In this document: positions 49,930 through 63,021 of the stretch, piece after piece | How positions within the stretch are numbered: the stretch's first letter is position 1 | Layout of the letters: each line of letters begins with the position of its first letter | NCBI GenBank assembly: GCA_037975125.1 | Contig: CM075850.1 | Location: 127,119,292-127,183,291 of the forward strand | Direction of reading: 5' to 3' | DNA: 64,000 nucleotides | Source: Latrodectus hesperus | Taxonomy: Eukaryota; Arthropoda; Arachnida; Araneae; Theridiidae | Made by a program: the position numbers and the translations under genes | The notes under the pieces: generated by a model | Seen by the model: only the letters and a program-made list of their open reading frames with translations | What the model was told of the DNA's origin: nothing | Database searches by the model: none

Positions 49930-52379
49930 ATTTTTGATGTGAATGTATTGCCACTAAGTATAGCCTATTAAATTACTAAGCATATAGTACAGTTGCTCTA
50001 TTTATAAATGTATCAGCTTGTAACACAAATGCCCTTTTTCTTACTCTTCTTAAGAATTTTTATCACTTACTGCACACGGTTTTTAGGTGTTACATTTTTA
50101 TTATCATGTTGTGTATTTACATTTATTATTTCAGTTAGATTAGGGGCTGTTTCTTATGGACATTCCTATTTTAAATGAATTTCTAACTCATTATTTATAA
50201 TTCATGTTTATTATTAGTATATTTCATACTTAATGAAGAAATAGAAACTATTTAAAAAGAGCTTATTGAGAATATGTATTCAAATGCACTTAGTTTTCTT
50301 AAAATTCATGCATATAACAGTTTTAAATCCTTAACACGAAGTAAAAATATAAATAAAATTTGTAATGTAAGGAATAATATATTTATTGTTTTTTTAATAA
50401 ATACCAAAATTTAATCATTTACATCAGCAAAATTTTAAATAACTAATGATTAAAATCTATTGACATTTTTAAAAGCAACTTTATCAATATACAAAAAATG
50501 TTTCCGTGAAATTAATTAATAGCAAGAAAATTTATTGAAGTACATTTTTTCAATTATTTTAATTAGACAATTATAATTTCTTCTACAGTTTGGTTTTATT
50601 TTAGGTGGACAGTTAACAAAATAATTGTTGAATTCATTAGTTCTCAGTCTGAAAGTGATGTGAACATTTTTATTATTTCCTAGGTTATTAGTTCTTAGCA
50701 TTAATTAATTAATATCAAAAAATTACGAAACAAACAATGGTAATTTTTATTTTCTCGTTGATTTAACTAATCCTTTCAAAAAAAGAAGCAAATTAAACTT
50801 TAATAAGTTTTTTATATAAATTTATTACTTTTCAAAAACTAACGATACTAAGATTAATGGATTTGTAATTACTATATGATTTGGGAGAATCTTTCCCAGT
50901 TTTATCAAAGTAACCATTATTTTAAAATAAAATTCCAAGTAGTAATAAATTTTTCCTACAAAAAACTTAATGATTTATTTTATTTATTTTCATTTAGCTT
51001 TTAATGTTTTTTTTGTTTTCAATTGAGATATAATGGTGTGTTTGGACAGTTGTAATAAAAAATGAGCAATGTATCTATAAATTATAATAAAAAATTGTGA
51101 TAGGTAGTACAAAATTATTGAAGTCATGAAAAAAGTTATTAGAGAAAAAGGATGTAAATGTAATTATTATCAAATACGAAATAAAATCTTATATGTAAGC
51201 CAACTTTATTATTTTCTCACATTTTTGACGATTTATAGTTTTGAACCTTTCAATAGATGCCAATAAGAAGTTTTTATGAATTATTTTCAAATTTGAATTC
51301 TTAATTTAAAATTAGTAATTTGGTTAAAGCTAGCTAGTTTTAAAAATTAGTTATGAAATTTTATAACTTTTGTTTGTATAATAATGATTAGTACATTACT
51401 TACTGGTAAATATATTTAGATTTTTCATTAATATAAAGTAGATTATATATTCGAATGAATTTAGATTTCTATATCATCAGAAAAATTTTTTAAACATTTT
51501 TTGATGTTCTTAAGAAAAGTTTAAGCTAATGAAAAAGAATTTAAAAAATGATTTAAAATTTTTGTCTCTTTTAATATTGTCTATATGATCTTTTGTTAAT
51601 TTTTTTGTGAATACTAGGTATCATATGAAAAAGTTTTATTTATAATTTCCTATTTGAATTTATTAATTGAAAGTTTGTCAGTTAATTTTTCATTGAATTA
51701 CTAAGCTAAAAACAAATATAAATTAAACATTGATTTCAAAAATTTAATTTAGAATTTTTGAATTTTGTTGAGCTAATTATCGTTTGTATTATAATTGTAA
51801 ATAATTGTGATGCTTATCCTAATGCAGATTACACTAAAATATGGATAAAATTTATTTGTTTTAATCTCAATAAAAGTAAATTAGTTTCATTAATAAAATT
51901 TCCGGATTTAAAATTTTTAGTTCATGATTAGTTATCTAATTGACCAAAGAAGATGCTAAAAGTATGAAGTTAAATGTTTCATTGGATGATATAATATAGG
52001 AGTGCAATAATTATATGATACCTATTATCACATGATACTTATTATTTTAGGATATTGAATAAATTTAGTGTTGAAAATTTATATTAAAAACAACATTTCA
52101 TTACTATAACCTTATTATATATTCCACGCTATGTTTAATACCCTATTTTATAAAAAGTTTGACACCAAAAAACTAAGTTAAAAATTGTTCGGCTTTAACT
52201 GTTATACTTATAGCTTATTCAATAGTATATAATTATGATATTGATTAAAATAATGAATTTGATAGTATCACGATATAAAACAAATAACTTTTTTTGGAAT
52301 TCTTATAAAATATTAAGAATTGCTAGTAATGATTTACTTTAAGTTTTTAAAACAAGCTTTCAAAATGCAGTTACTTTAA
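49930..52379. other. Very AT-rich intronic DNA
   Basis: No exon or recognisable element is seen. From about 51300 onward, segments such as TTATTAAATTT and AATTAACTATAGTAC-like words begin to recur, merging into the tandem array at 52380. Confidence 0.45.
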
Positions 52380-53460
52380 GTGTTTCTATCAGTAATATAA
52401 TAAAGGTAAGTAACAATAGTACTAACTATTACAATACATATTATAATCTAGTAGTCATTACATTTGACTTATTAAATTTCTATAAAAATAAATCTTTTCC
52501 TTAATTAACTATAGTACAGGCTATTATAAGGATATATTGCAATAAAATCATTTATTAAAAATGTCTATAAGAAATCAACCAGAGAATTTTATAATAATTA
52601 TAGTACTGACAATTGGTATCTAGGTTACTGATTCTTATATCATTGATTATACTGGAATATCTTTTGTTAAGATTATTTTATTAAATTCTTTTGAAAATCA
52701 ATAATTTTTATCAATAATTAACTATGTTATTGGCAATAAGTAACTGTGGTAATAGTTATTATAATGCAAATTATATTGGAACATTGGTTAAAATTATTTT
52801 ATTAAATTTTTGAAAATCAATGAGAAAAGTTTATTAATGGTGGGTGGGACTAATCCCCATCTGGGCTAGTGGAACTAGACCAGATCCATGAGATCATAGA
52901 CAGCCAAAAAGTCCAAAAGCAGATGTGGACTCTTCTCAGCCTCTTCACGAGAAAACCCCAAGCACTTCAAGATGTGTTGCGGGCAAAACGGAGCATTGTC
53001 GCACTTGGGGCATCATGGGTATATTCTTTCACCGTCTTCAAAGATCATACACTTCAAGTGGCCAGTAGAAAGTCGAGACAGTGTCGTCTGATGTATTCTG
53101 GAGCCCTTAAATATTGTGGTGGCTCCAGGATGTCTTTGGAAGTACCAAGGGTGAGCAGCAGGGTCAGCCCAAGTTTTAGAAGCAAGTTGTTTAGTAATGA
53201 AAGAGATCTTTGATGGTGTTAGTGCCATGCGATCTTCCGGGTTCAAAAGATTACTGGCGGCAGCCTTTGCAAGGAAGTCGGCTGTTTATTAATAATTAAC
53301 AATAGTACAGGTAATAAATAATTATTTATTGACTATTATAATACAGATTTTTTGCTATAGTGACTGTATATAAAATTGGTTTATTAAATTTCTAAAACAA
53401 TAAATCAAAGCTTCTTATTAATACGTTCTTATTTCAAACTCTTTAATCAAATTTAGTAAT
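52380..53460. repeat. Degenerate tandem array, period roughly 130-150 bp
   Basis: The words TTTTATTAAATTTTTGAAAA, ATAATTAACTATAGTAC-like, GTTATTATAATGCAAATTAT and variants recur several times with heavy drift. A LINE fragment (52839-53283) is inserted in one unit. Confidence 0.55.
52839..53283 (-). mobile_element. 5'-truncated LINE (I-superfamily, RNase H clade)
   Basis: The minus strand begins inside the RNase H domain (ADFLAKAAASNLLN). It reads HPWYFQRHPG and LSRLSTGHLKC, and after a frameshift near 53010 it reads CPKCDNAPFCPQHILKCLGF and ends at MDLV with a stop near 52870. It is flanked by a perfect 10-bp duplication GTTTATTAAT at 52829-52838 and 53284-53293. The 3' UTR lacks the CAA tail seen in its relatives. 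Confidence 0.9.
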
Positions 53461-54577
53461 CAAATGAACAAGGTTGTTTCAAGATATCAAATTAAATATT
53501 TTGTAATTTTTATTGAGAGATATACAATAATAGAGGCATACTTATACAAGATCATCAATATTTCAAACTTTTATTATTATTATATATTAAATCAAAACGA
53601 ATTATTCTCAGAAAGATATCTGTTTTTTTAAACTAATTATGGTGATATTCAAGGAGATAAAAATCTCAATATTTTCTAACTTAGTTGTTTGAATAATTCA
53701 AATATATCATGACATGTTTTCATAATTTGCAATTTCTTTCAGCAAAATAATATCATCATTTATATATTTTTTCATTTCACTCAAATCTGTTTCCTTTGAA
53801 AGGGAGTACTTCGGTGCCCTATTAAGTACCCCACTAGACATTCCATATTTAATGGAATTCAGTTTCCTATATCAATTTTACGGCCTTATCACATCGTAAA
53901 TGTACATTTATCTCGCCCATAAATTCTCGCGGACACGAAATGATGATATCTCGGTGGAGGAGCTCCGCGTAAGAATACGTGAAGCAAAGAATACCAACAG
54001 GAAGCCATCTTACGGGCGGTAGGATTGCAGCCGAAGAAGTAAAACAGCTTTCGCATCCATTACTCCAACCAGATAAAAGCAAGCCTTTATACGCGCCAGC
54101 TGTACTGTGAAATTAGTTGAATAGTTGGCTGCATAAATGATTTTCGGATAATATGGAAATTGTTCTGCATTCTCTCGGATGATTTTGAATTTTTCAAATA
54201 CATTTTCTTGAGATAACTTTATTTAACGGCAGGGATATTCTTATTATATTTAGTAATGTAAAACATAAAGCATGTCTCTAAGGAAGTACGGATGATAATT
54301 TTATTTTTAGTCCAAATACTTAAAGTTTGATTCAATTATTTGTATAGTAACTAAGAAAACCATGCATTACATACCAGAGGAAAAAATGGAATATAATTGA
54401 TATTCGAAATGATATAAAACATAATCCAATTAGAACATATTTTGAAAAATGTGCTTGAGAAAAGAATCTTGGATCCTTTTAGTCATTATAGTTATTTTAA
54501 AAGCTTCATTTGCTTATTGCTGGTCTTCAGAATTTTTTTTTAGAATTTTGATCATCTCTTGCAAAGAAAGTCAGAGG
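53461..54577. other. Intronic DNA with a GC-rich island
   Basis: Apart from the island 53870-54110, the sequence is AT-rich and featureless. The island is near 48% G+C. It has a TATAAAGG box at 54084-54091 on the minus strand and a 70-codon minus frame without an ATG. Confidence 0.4.
54084..54091 (-). promoter_or_regulatory. Candidate TATA box beside a GC-rich island
   Basis: GTATAAAGGC on the minus strand sits at the upstream edge of the only GC-rich, non-repeat island in this intron. No coding exon with support follows it, so this is only a possible promoter. Confidence 0.25.
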
Positions 54578-55470
54578 TGATCAAAAATTCTTATGATTCT
54601 AAAATATAGAAAGAATGCTGAGTTGTTTTTATAAATGAGATTATTGTTCAAAAAAGAATGCGGATAGGCCATTACTTTAATGCTGATCATATTTTTGATA
54701 GTCTATTTTTAAGGGATGTCAGGCCGCCCAACTTATCTAGTGGTCAGTGTGCCTGACTGCGGATAAGGAGGTCCTGGGTTCGAATCCCGGTTTGGCCATG
54801 GATGCAGTTTCTCTCTCTATCTATCCTGTCTTTGTCCTTTCCTTGTATGAATGGGGTGTGAATAGTTGCCTAATCTATAAACGGGTTTCTATGGCATGTG
54901 TGTACTGAAGAAGTCGGACTCCACACCAAATATGGTTCAGTTGGAAAAGTGGAGCAATGCACCCCATATCGCCAGCCTGGCTGGCACACGACAACAACAA
55001 CAAGGGATATCAGATGTAGTCAAGAATACAAGAGTTTGATAATATCAGAAATGTTTGTGTCTGCTTTTGAAAAACGGAATGAAAATTGAAGAATGAATAA
55101 AGACATGTCTATACTTAAATGCTGATCTGACATTTGATAATCTATTTTTAGATGAAGTTAGAAATGATGAAAATTTCAGGATTTTAAATATATCAGGAAT
55201 GCTCAGTTGCTCTTAAAAGTGTGATAAATTCTCAAAAATTAATAAGAATGCATGGTCACTAAAATACTGATCAGAATTTTGATTGTTACTTATTAAGGAT
55301 AACAAAAATCCCAGATTCGAAAATATGTCAAAGATATTCAAATTGAATATTCATTTGAAAGTTCAATAGTTTTTCAAAAATAAATAGGTCAAAAATAAAT
55401 CAGATCACCATTCAAATGCTGATGTTACTTTTAGTCATCTCATTAACAAAAGTAAGACAAAAAAAAATCA
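54578..55470. repeat. Degenerate tandem array, period about 150 bp, split by a SINE
   Basis: Units share AATGCTGATC..TTTTGATAGTCTATTTTTA, then GATGAAAATTTCAGGATTtTAAAATAT-like and AGGAATGCTCAGTTG-like segments. About four drifted units are visible. The SINE at 54722-55001 sits in one of them. Confidence 0.6.
54722..55001 (+). mobile_element. tRNA-derived SINE (family D)
   Basis: The head reads TATCTAGTGGTCAGTGTGCC and GGGTTCGAATCCCGG (intact A- and B-box regions). The element ends in ACAACAACAACA. Flanks AAGGGATGTCA (54711-54721) and AAGGGATATCA (55002-55012) form a target duplication with one mismatch. Confidence 0.92.
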
Positions 55471-56536
55471 AAGTTTCTAAAACAAATCAAGAATACGGAG
55501 ATGTTATTTAAAATTAAAAGATTTTAAATAGCATCTTAAAATAACGTTTAAAACTAAAGGGATTATTCATCACTTAAGTACCCAAGAATTCTTAATTATT
55601 TGTTATTATATGCGCCACAATGCAAAATGGTTTGAAGAAACCCTAGTGTTAAGTTTCGAAAGTGTTTGGTTCTACCTCTAAAACTACATGAGGTACTAAA
55701 ACAATCAGTTTCTAGGTTGTAGATCAGTAATGTATCAAATTAAACGTTGCTTACAGACGGGAAAGAATTCGTATAAGTTGATTTTTGTATGTGAGCTATA
55801 ACACAGTTATGTCAAGAACGCGCAGAAATAAATTGTTTCTTGGACGAATAGCTGTCTTTAACCAATCTCCTTTAGTTACATTGCACATATGAACTCTGTG
55901 GTGCATCTCAAAAAATCTCTCTGTTTTGACATAAAAAATCAAGATTAAAATTTTCAAGCTTGATCTTTGAAAATCCCAGGCTCAATATTAATCACTTTGA
56001 ATAACGGAAGACAGATGTCACTTTTTTTACCTGTACATTTGTTGGTGTGGGGAGTTAAAAATTTTTAAAGATTTCTTTTTAACCCGGCAAGGAAGGCTCA
56101 CTAAGCGGGAAAAGTCCTCCCAAAACGTAATATGCACTGAAGTTAAGATGCAACTTAGCAGTCTTCAAAAAATTCATTGACTTAGTTGTTTTGTTCAAGA
56201 TATTAAAAAAATAGTATAACATAAAAACAAATTAATATACATTATATTTTACAAACCTACTTAGTCATACATGTTATAAGACATGGTACCTCAATGTCTT
56301 CGGCAAAGTCTTCCTTGAGAAGTCATTACAAAGTAAATGATTCAGTTTGAGGAAAGATTTTATGGACTCGGAACATTTTGATGAAATTACGAATCAATTA
56401 TTTAAATAAATTCATAAGGAATAAAAAATAATGCTAAAGCAGAAAATGATTTACTGTTAAATATATCATATAATAACTTATATACATTTATGTATTATGC
56501 TTCAATGATTCGATTCGCTTATTATATATATATACA
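55471..56536. other. AT-rich intronic DNA
   Basis: Nothing is recognised. Around 56075-56115 a short GC-richer piece (ACCCGGCAAGGAAGGCTCAC) is of unknown origin. Confidence 0.4.
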
Positions 56537-57033
<497 letters not shown>

Positions 57034-57059
57034 TAATAGTGTAATTTATAAAATATGCA

Positions 57060-57262
57060 ATGAATATAATGAAACAAAATACAATGAAAAATGGAAAATA
57101 GTACATTGAAAAATTAAATGCCAAAAGTAGAATATCAAATGGAAGATAACACATTGAAATATTAAAGCATTGAAATATTAAATGGAAAACAATATATTGA
57201 AATATCAAATGGAAAATAACACATTGAAAAGAATACAATGAAAAGAATTGCATTGAAAACAC
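57060..57262. repeat. Degenerate tandem repeat, unit about 40 bp
   Basis: Recurring words are TGGAAAATAACACATTGAAA, ATATCAAATGGAAGA and ACAATGAAAAG. They occur five or more times with drift. Confidence 0.6.
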
Positions 57263-57808
<546 letters not shown>

Positions 57809-57864
57809 CCACATAATTGAATACCACATTTTACAGAAGTAATATATTTCATTCTCAATTTTGA

Positions 57865-57992
57865 CAAAAGGGAAATGGTTTTTTTGTCCTTTTTGCACAT
57901 GAGAGTTAATTAGACCAAAACCTGCTCAAAGCATATTCCTAACCATTACAAACATCCATTTTAAGATGGAATTTGAACCGAAAATCACATTA
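57865..57992 (-). repeat. SINE fragment (family E)
   Basis: TTTTTGCACATGAGAGTTAA, ACCATTACAAACATCCAT and GATGGAATTTGAACC match 43032-43140 in the same orientation. The tRNA-like head is truncated. Confidence 0.7.
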
Positions 57993-58224
57993 GCTTGCTG
58001 AGAAAAGGACTCTCAAGAAAAATAACTTATTAAACACCAGGATTCTCTGATTTCTAATGTGCAATATTTTACTACATTACAAGTTTAAGAATCCATTGCA
58101 TTTACATGTCTTTCATATTAGAAGCCTAACTTCAATACATTAAAAAGGTTTTTTTCTGTTATTTCTTGGCTCACACTTATTTCAAATTTGTTAAGTTGGG
58201 CTCTGGATTGCATATATTTTACCA

Positions 58225-58578
58225 GTGGAATTTTCCAGCATGTTCTAGAAAGATACCATTGAAGTGTCTTTTTCAATATATTCTAAAAAGAGACGTTAAG
58301 ATTGGCCTTTACTGACGCATTTTGGTAATGAGGACGTTAATTTTATCTTTTCTTAATATGTTTTGGAAAGAACAATGTTAGAGAGAAATGGCCTTTTTCA
58401 ACACATTCTGAAAAAGTAATATTATCATATATCTTTCCTAACATATTCTGGAAAAGTCAACGTGAACAGTCTTTTTCCACGTATTTAGGAAAGAACGTTA
58501 CTATTGGTCTTTCGTAACATATTCCGGAAATTTGTACATTAGGAGTGGCCTTTCCCTAAATATTCTACAAAGGTTGCT
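58225..58578. repeat. Degenerate tandem array, about 40-bp unit with TTCnnGAA cores
   Basis: About nine units follow the pattern TTTCCTAACATATTCTGGAA, then AG, ACGTTA and ATTGGCC. The core is TTCTAGAA at 58243, TTCTGGAA at 58446 and TTCCGGAA at 58522, and is degraded in the others. No gene overlaps it. Confidence 0.7.
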
Positions 58579-58880
58579 GCATAGATTTGTCCTTCTTACT
58601 CAATTCATAAACAAAAAGAAAATTATACGTCGGAATAGATAAATTTTCATATAGCAGTGGCACATTTATCAACATATTCTGGAATAGACAATGCAATAAT
58701 TTGCACTTCTTTTTAATTTCATAAAAAATAAAATTATGCATCGGTATAGATAATTTTTCATATAGCAGTGGCATTTACTAACATATTCTGAAAAAGGTTA
58801 TGCAACTTTTTGCCATTCTTACTCAATTCTTAAACAAAAGAAAATTAAAGGACGGAATAGACAAATTTTCAGGTAAAAAT
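58579..58880. repeat. Tandem array of about 110-bp units continuing the 40-bp array
   Basis: Units start at 58579, 58693 and 58802. Each has a TTGyCCTTCTTACTCAATT-like start, CGGAATAGATAAATTTTCA and ATATAGCAGTGGCA. Units one and two also end in AACATATTCTGGAA-type sequence, the core of the neighbouring array, so the longer unit seems derived from the shorter one. Confidence 0.75.
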
Positions 58881-60722
58881 TTATATTGTATGATTTTTAA
58901 TAAACATATATAAGTTAATATACTTCACGCAGAGTATACACGAACAATTTAAACATTTTTATTACATATGCAATTGCATGAGTAAAATAATAAAAGCTGT
59001 GAAATTTGCTATGTAAAACTATTTATTAAAAATATTATTCTAACGCTATAGCTTTTGTATAGATTCTCAATAAATATTACATTTTATGCAATTGAATTAC
59101 AAATGTACTTTAAAGCATTTTATATTTTATTTGACATTTTTACACCATTCATTAAGTAAAAAAATCCATGAATGCTAGAACTGTTTATAAGAAATATGGT
59201 TTTATTTAATAGCAAGATATCATGTGAATAATTGTTTGAAAACTTATTAATGACATTTTAAGCACTGGAATTGAAATAACAGCAAATAATGGTTATCCGC
59301 TGTTGAATAATTTATTAATTTCGATATAAAAAGGTAAATTAAAGAGTAAAACAAATAATTAAACTTACTTTTCACAAAAAATAGCTCAATTTATGTTAAT
59401 ATCCATAGCTTTTAAATATATCTGAATTATGGCTTTAATAAACACTGATTTGCTGTCTCATAATACATATCTTTTATCATTTTTTTGGTAAAATTCCAAT
59501 GGTTTTAAAATCCATAATAAAAATGAAAAACTATTGAAAGTAAAACTTTCAAGTATTTTGGGGATAGGTGTTATAGAGAAGAAATAAAACTTTACGAGCA
59601 TAAGTAAAAACGAAGGAGAAGCATCAACAAAAGTTAAAAAAAAAACCAAGCAAACGTACAACTAGTTTTTGGAGACAGTAAGAATCAATGAGATTTAGGA
59701 TAGAGAATTTAAAAGCTCTTGAAAAGAATTACTTTTCGAGAAATAGGAAATATGGTTTTTAAAGCCAAAGGATAACTTCATGGGCTTTACTTGGCTTTCA
59801 TGAATTATTTGTACAAATCTGATTACGATACGAGAAGAATGGAATCGAAAGCAGTGAATATCGCCTAGAGGCCATTGAAATAAACGTAAATTGAAAAGAG
59901 ATTTAAATCCAATTCATCGCGGTAATCGGAATCTTATTGATGGAAAATACCCCTGATGACAAAGAAATATCTTATTTCGCAACTAAGGACTTTTATTTAT
60001 TCGATTTTTTTCGAAAATTGAATAGAATAATACATTTTTTTCTTTATAAGGGCTATAATTCATGTTGTAAATAATTGATCTAAAATACACATAAACATAA
60101 TAAAATATTATTAATAAGTTGTTGAATGGTTTAAAGATGATGGCATAAAAAATATAAACTTGAAACTTAAATCAATTATTAAAGTGACATTTTTTCCATG
60201 TTATTGCTACTACCACCAGATGGCGCTCTTTTAACGTTTTATTTTAGAGAAAGTGGTTTTCCTTTGAGGAACGTCAGTGCGTTTCACTCGGTTGTCCTCA
60301 CACACACTTTAATGTGAAAAACACAAAATTAGAAAAATATCTTATTTACAATTCAAATTAATCTTCAAGAAAGAACATTCTAGAACAGCATTTCTAGAAT
60401 AAGTCTCGTGGGTTCGTACTTGATGTAACTCAACACTCCTTCTCTCTGCACACAATTCGAAAAAATTAAAATTTTATCAAAGAAATTAGAGAAGTTGGAT
60501 TTTCACAAGAGTTCAGACACATTTTCTAAGGTAATTGAAAATGGTTATATACCTATTTAATAGAAATTTCTGTAAATGGATGCCAAAGCTTGCATATTTT
60601 CTTATCTTTTACACAGAAGATAAGGAAATTGTATAAGTGATTTCATAAGAATGAAAAGACAAAATTTATAGGTAGTAACGAAACGAAATGTTAAAAATCA
60701 AAACTGAAACAATATTCATTTC
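58881..60722. other. AT-rich intronic DNA with a CTCF-like site
   Basis: No gene is seen. The listed CTCF-like motif is at 60213-60229. Confidence 0.45.
60213..60229 (+). promoter_or_regulatory. CTCF-like binding motif
   Basis: ACCACCAGATGGCGCTC matches the metazoan CTCF core (CCACCAG.TGGCGC). This is a motif match only. Confidence 0.35.
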
Positions 60723-61029
60723 CTAGTTGTTGAAGCATCAGCAAACCAGGCCCCGCACTTAGGCCTGGCTTGAGCTCTACCAATTAGATAGAAGCACCCG
60801 GGTGAGTCTTCGTGATTTTGAAGCAAGTACCAATCAGAAGAGCCCCAATACTTGGTCTGCCACTCCCAGAGGTATCATCTCACTTGAAGGACATTGCGAC
60901 CACGCCCAGTTTTAAGGTGCCCCAGCCATCTTTAGGGAACACGTCGGATCTTCGGCTAAGCCGGGATTTAAACACGCCACCTTCTGATAATGAGAACAAC
61001 ACCCTAACCAACAAGCCCACCACGATCTT
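60723..61029 (-). mobile_element. tRNA-derived SINE (family F)
   Basis: The minus-strand head has TTGTTGGTTAGGGTG and GTGTTTAAATCCCGG. The body includes GATGATACCTCTGGGAGTGG, and the 3' end reads GATGCTTCAACAACTAG. A likely 8-bp duplication TTCATTTC is present at 60715-60722 and 61030-61037. Related pieces are at 41890 and 48835. Confidence 0.82.
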
Positions 61030-61037
61030 TTCATTTC

Positions 61038-61409
61038 GTAATGAAAAATTACTTTCAAATGAAAAATTTTGAAAATATTATGTAATTGAAATGTTTTAAA
61101 ATAAAGAATCGATATATAAGTGGTAAATGTAATTTCAATATATAAAATTGAAATCAATTATAAAAATTAGCAGGAAAATATGGAAAAAGTAATTCGAATA
61201 TATAAGTTGTGTTGAATTTATACTACATTGAGATAAAACAATGGTGAGATAATTCACTCAATACTTTAATTTGGTGAGCTCATTATGAACTTGTCGAAAC
61301 AGAACAATTCACAAAAACGCTCAATGGTGTGCTATATCGTAGACGCTCAATGGTAACTGCCACAAAAGAGACATTACCACTGTGTAGAGATTTTACATCG
61401 TTATTTATC
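61038..61409. other. AT-rich intronic DNA
   Basis: Nothing is recognised. Confidence 0.4.
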
Positions 61410-61417
61410 GTGATAAT

Positions 61418-61806
61418 GTTGTTGTTGTTTCTTATGACACTTGAACAAGCCAAGCTCGCTATGCCTTGGCAATGTGAATTTAAGTCAATATGGTGCGTCT
61501 TCCGTTTTAATCACAGCACCATGTATGTGAAAGTACGTCTTTGCTTTTTTTAAATTCTCCGATAAATGGCACCACTAGAGACTCCCCTCCCTCAATTTTG
61601 ACAGAATCTGAAGGGGGAGGAAATTTTCTCCAGATCATTGCACCCATGGTAACTGCTCAACGACCGACCACAGGAGTTTCGATTCTACAGATTTAACGAG
61701 CAGGTATATCGCATGTACTCGGTGGGTCTTTGGCGGCATTGGGAATCAAACCCTGTCCTTCCGGATGGAAGGTCGATACCCTAACCACTAGGCTACCATG
61801 GCCATT
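61418..61806 (-). mobile_element. SINE (family A), full length
   Basis: On the minus strand the head TAGCCTAGTGGTTAGGGTAT and B-box GGGTTTGATTCCC lead into the full body and an AAC tail. It is flanked by GTGATAAT at 61410-61417 and 61807-61814. It is the best reference copy of this family in the window. Confidence 0.92.
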
Positions 61807-61814
61807 GTGATAAT

Positions 61815-62329
61815 AAATATACTTATTAGGAGATTTCTTGATTGAAATAAAGATCAAGCATTCTAAAGAATCTTTAAGTTTACGTAAATTCGTTACATAT
61901 TCACAGTTTACAGCATCAGAAACTAACATTGAGTGTTTCTAGACCGAGTGTTTCCACCTTCTTGTTATTGCTTTTCTTTATCCTATGACTATAAAGCAAA
62001 GATCGATGAAATGGATCATGGTAACCAGACTGGCAAAAGTGTTCTTCCCTTTACTGGAAAGAGAAATGAGTTCTAATGGTTCATCGATGACGGTTGGGGC
62101 ATGCAAAACATAGTACACAGTATTGATCACAATATTCTCCAAGAGGAAATGATACCTCTTGAGGTGATAGTTCACAAATCTGTAAGTCTTCTGCTTGGTT
62201 TCTATTTCAAAATTATGAACATTCAAACTTATGCTCCATCAAAGAATTGTCAGACTCTGTAAGTAGTGTTGGCAATGTAAGCAAATATAGAGCATACAAA
62301 GATAACAGTGAGACTGAGCTCCAGGCTGT
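61815..62329. other. Intronic DNA
   Basis: A somewhat GC-richer stretch at 61940-62330 holds an 82-codon minus frame without recognisable family. No gene is called. Confidence 0.4.
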
Positions 62330-62597
62330 ACCTTAAGGTTAACGGGTTTGGAATACTCACCCATCACCAATCGCATCCTAAATTTGGATTACTATCAAAT
62401 GACGAGGTTACACCTGATTCTAGCCTCTTTACTTCATCCCCGTCATACCAACGGAAGGACTTTGGGCGTCACATAACAATGTGGATACATTCCCAACCAA
62501 CTAGGAACTGAGAATGTGGTCTCCAACAAATGATGCCCCGCTTTGTTGATCTTAATGGGAAGCGGAGTGAAGCTACTAAGGCATTAGAATTCATTGT
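62330..62597 (-). mobile_element. SINE (family B variant)
   Basis: The minus strand matches the family B head and first 230 bp. It ends with the CCGTTAACCTTAAGG tail shared with 36987-37243 rather than the AAC tail. Confidence 0.75.
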
Positions 62598-62634
62598 TAT
62601 GGACAGTGTGTGGGCACAAAATGCAAAATAAAGT

Positions 62635-63008
62635 TGTTACTAATGACACTTGGACAAGCCAAGCTTGCTATACCTTGGCTACGAATTTAAGTCAATTGGG
62701 AGCGTCTTTCGTTTAATCAGAGCACCATGAAGGTGAAAGTACGATTTTGCTCTTAAAATCCTCCGATAGATGGCAGCACCAGAGAATATACTTTCTCAAT
62801 TTCGGCATTGACCTAAAGGGAGAGTAAATTTCTCCAGAACATTGCACTCATGGTAACTGCTCAACCACCGACCACAGGACTTTCGATTCCACAGATTTAA
62901 CGAGCACGTATATCGCATGTACTCGGTGGGTCTTTGGTGGCATTAAGAATCGAACCTCGCCCTTCCGGATGGAAGGTCGATACTCTAACCACTAGGCTAC
63001 CACGGCCC
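62635..63008 (-). mobile_element. SINE (family A), full length
   Basis: The head reads GGCCGTGGTAGCCTAGTGGT on the minus strand, with B-box AGGTTCGATTC. It is flanked by a perfect 13-bp duplication TGCAAAATAAAGT at 62622-62634 and 63009-63021. Confidence 0.93.
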
Positions 63009-63021
63009 TGCAAAATAAAGT

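Noticed and set aside
53867..54082. 71-codon minus-strand frame in the GC-rich island
   Set aside because: It has no ATG start and no family resemblance; only the island and TATA box are reported.
54722..54800. Possible genuine tRNA gene
   Set aside because: The A and B boxes are good, but the acceptor arms do not pair as a tRNA, and the sequence continues into a SINE body with tail and target duplication.
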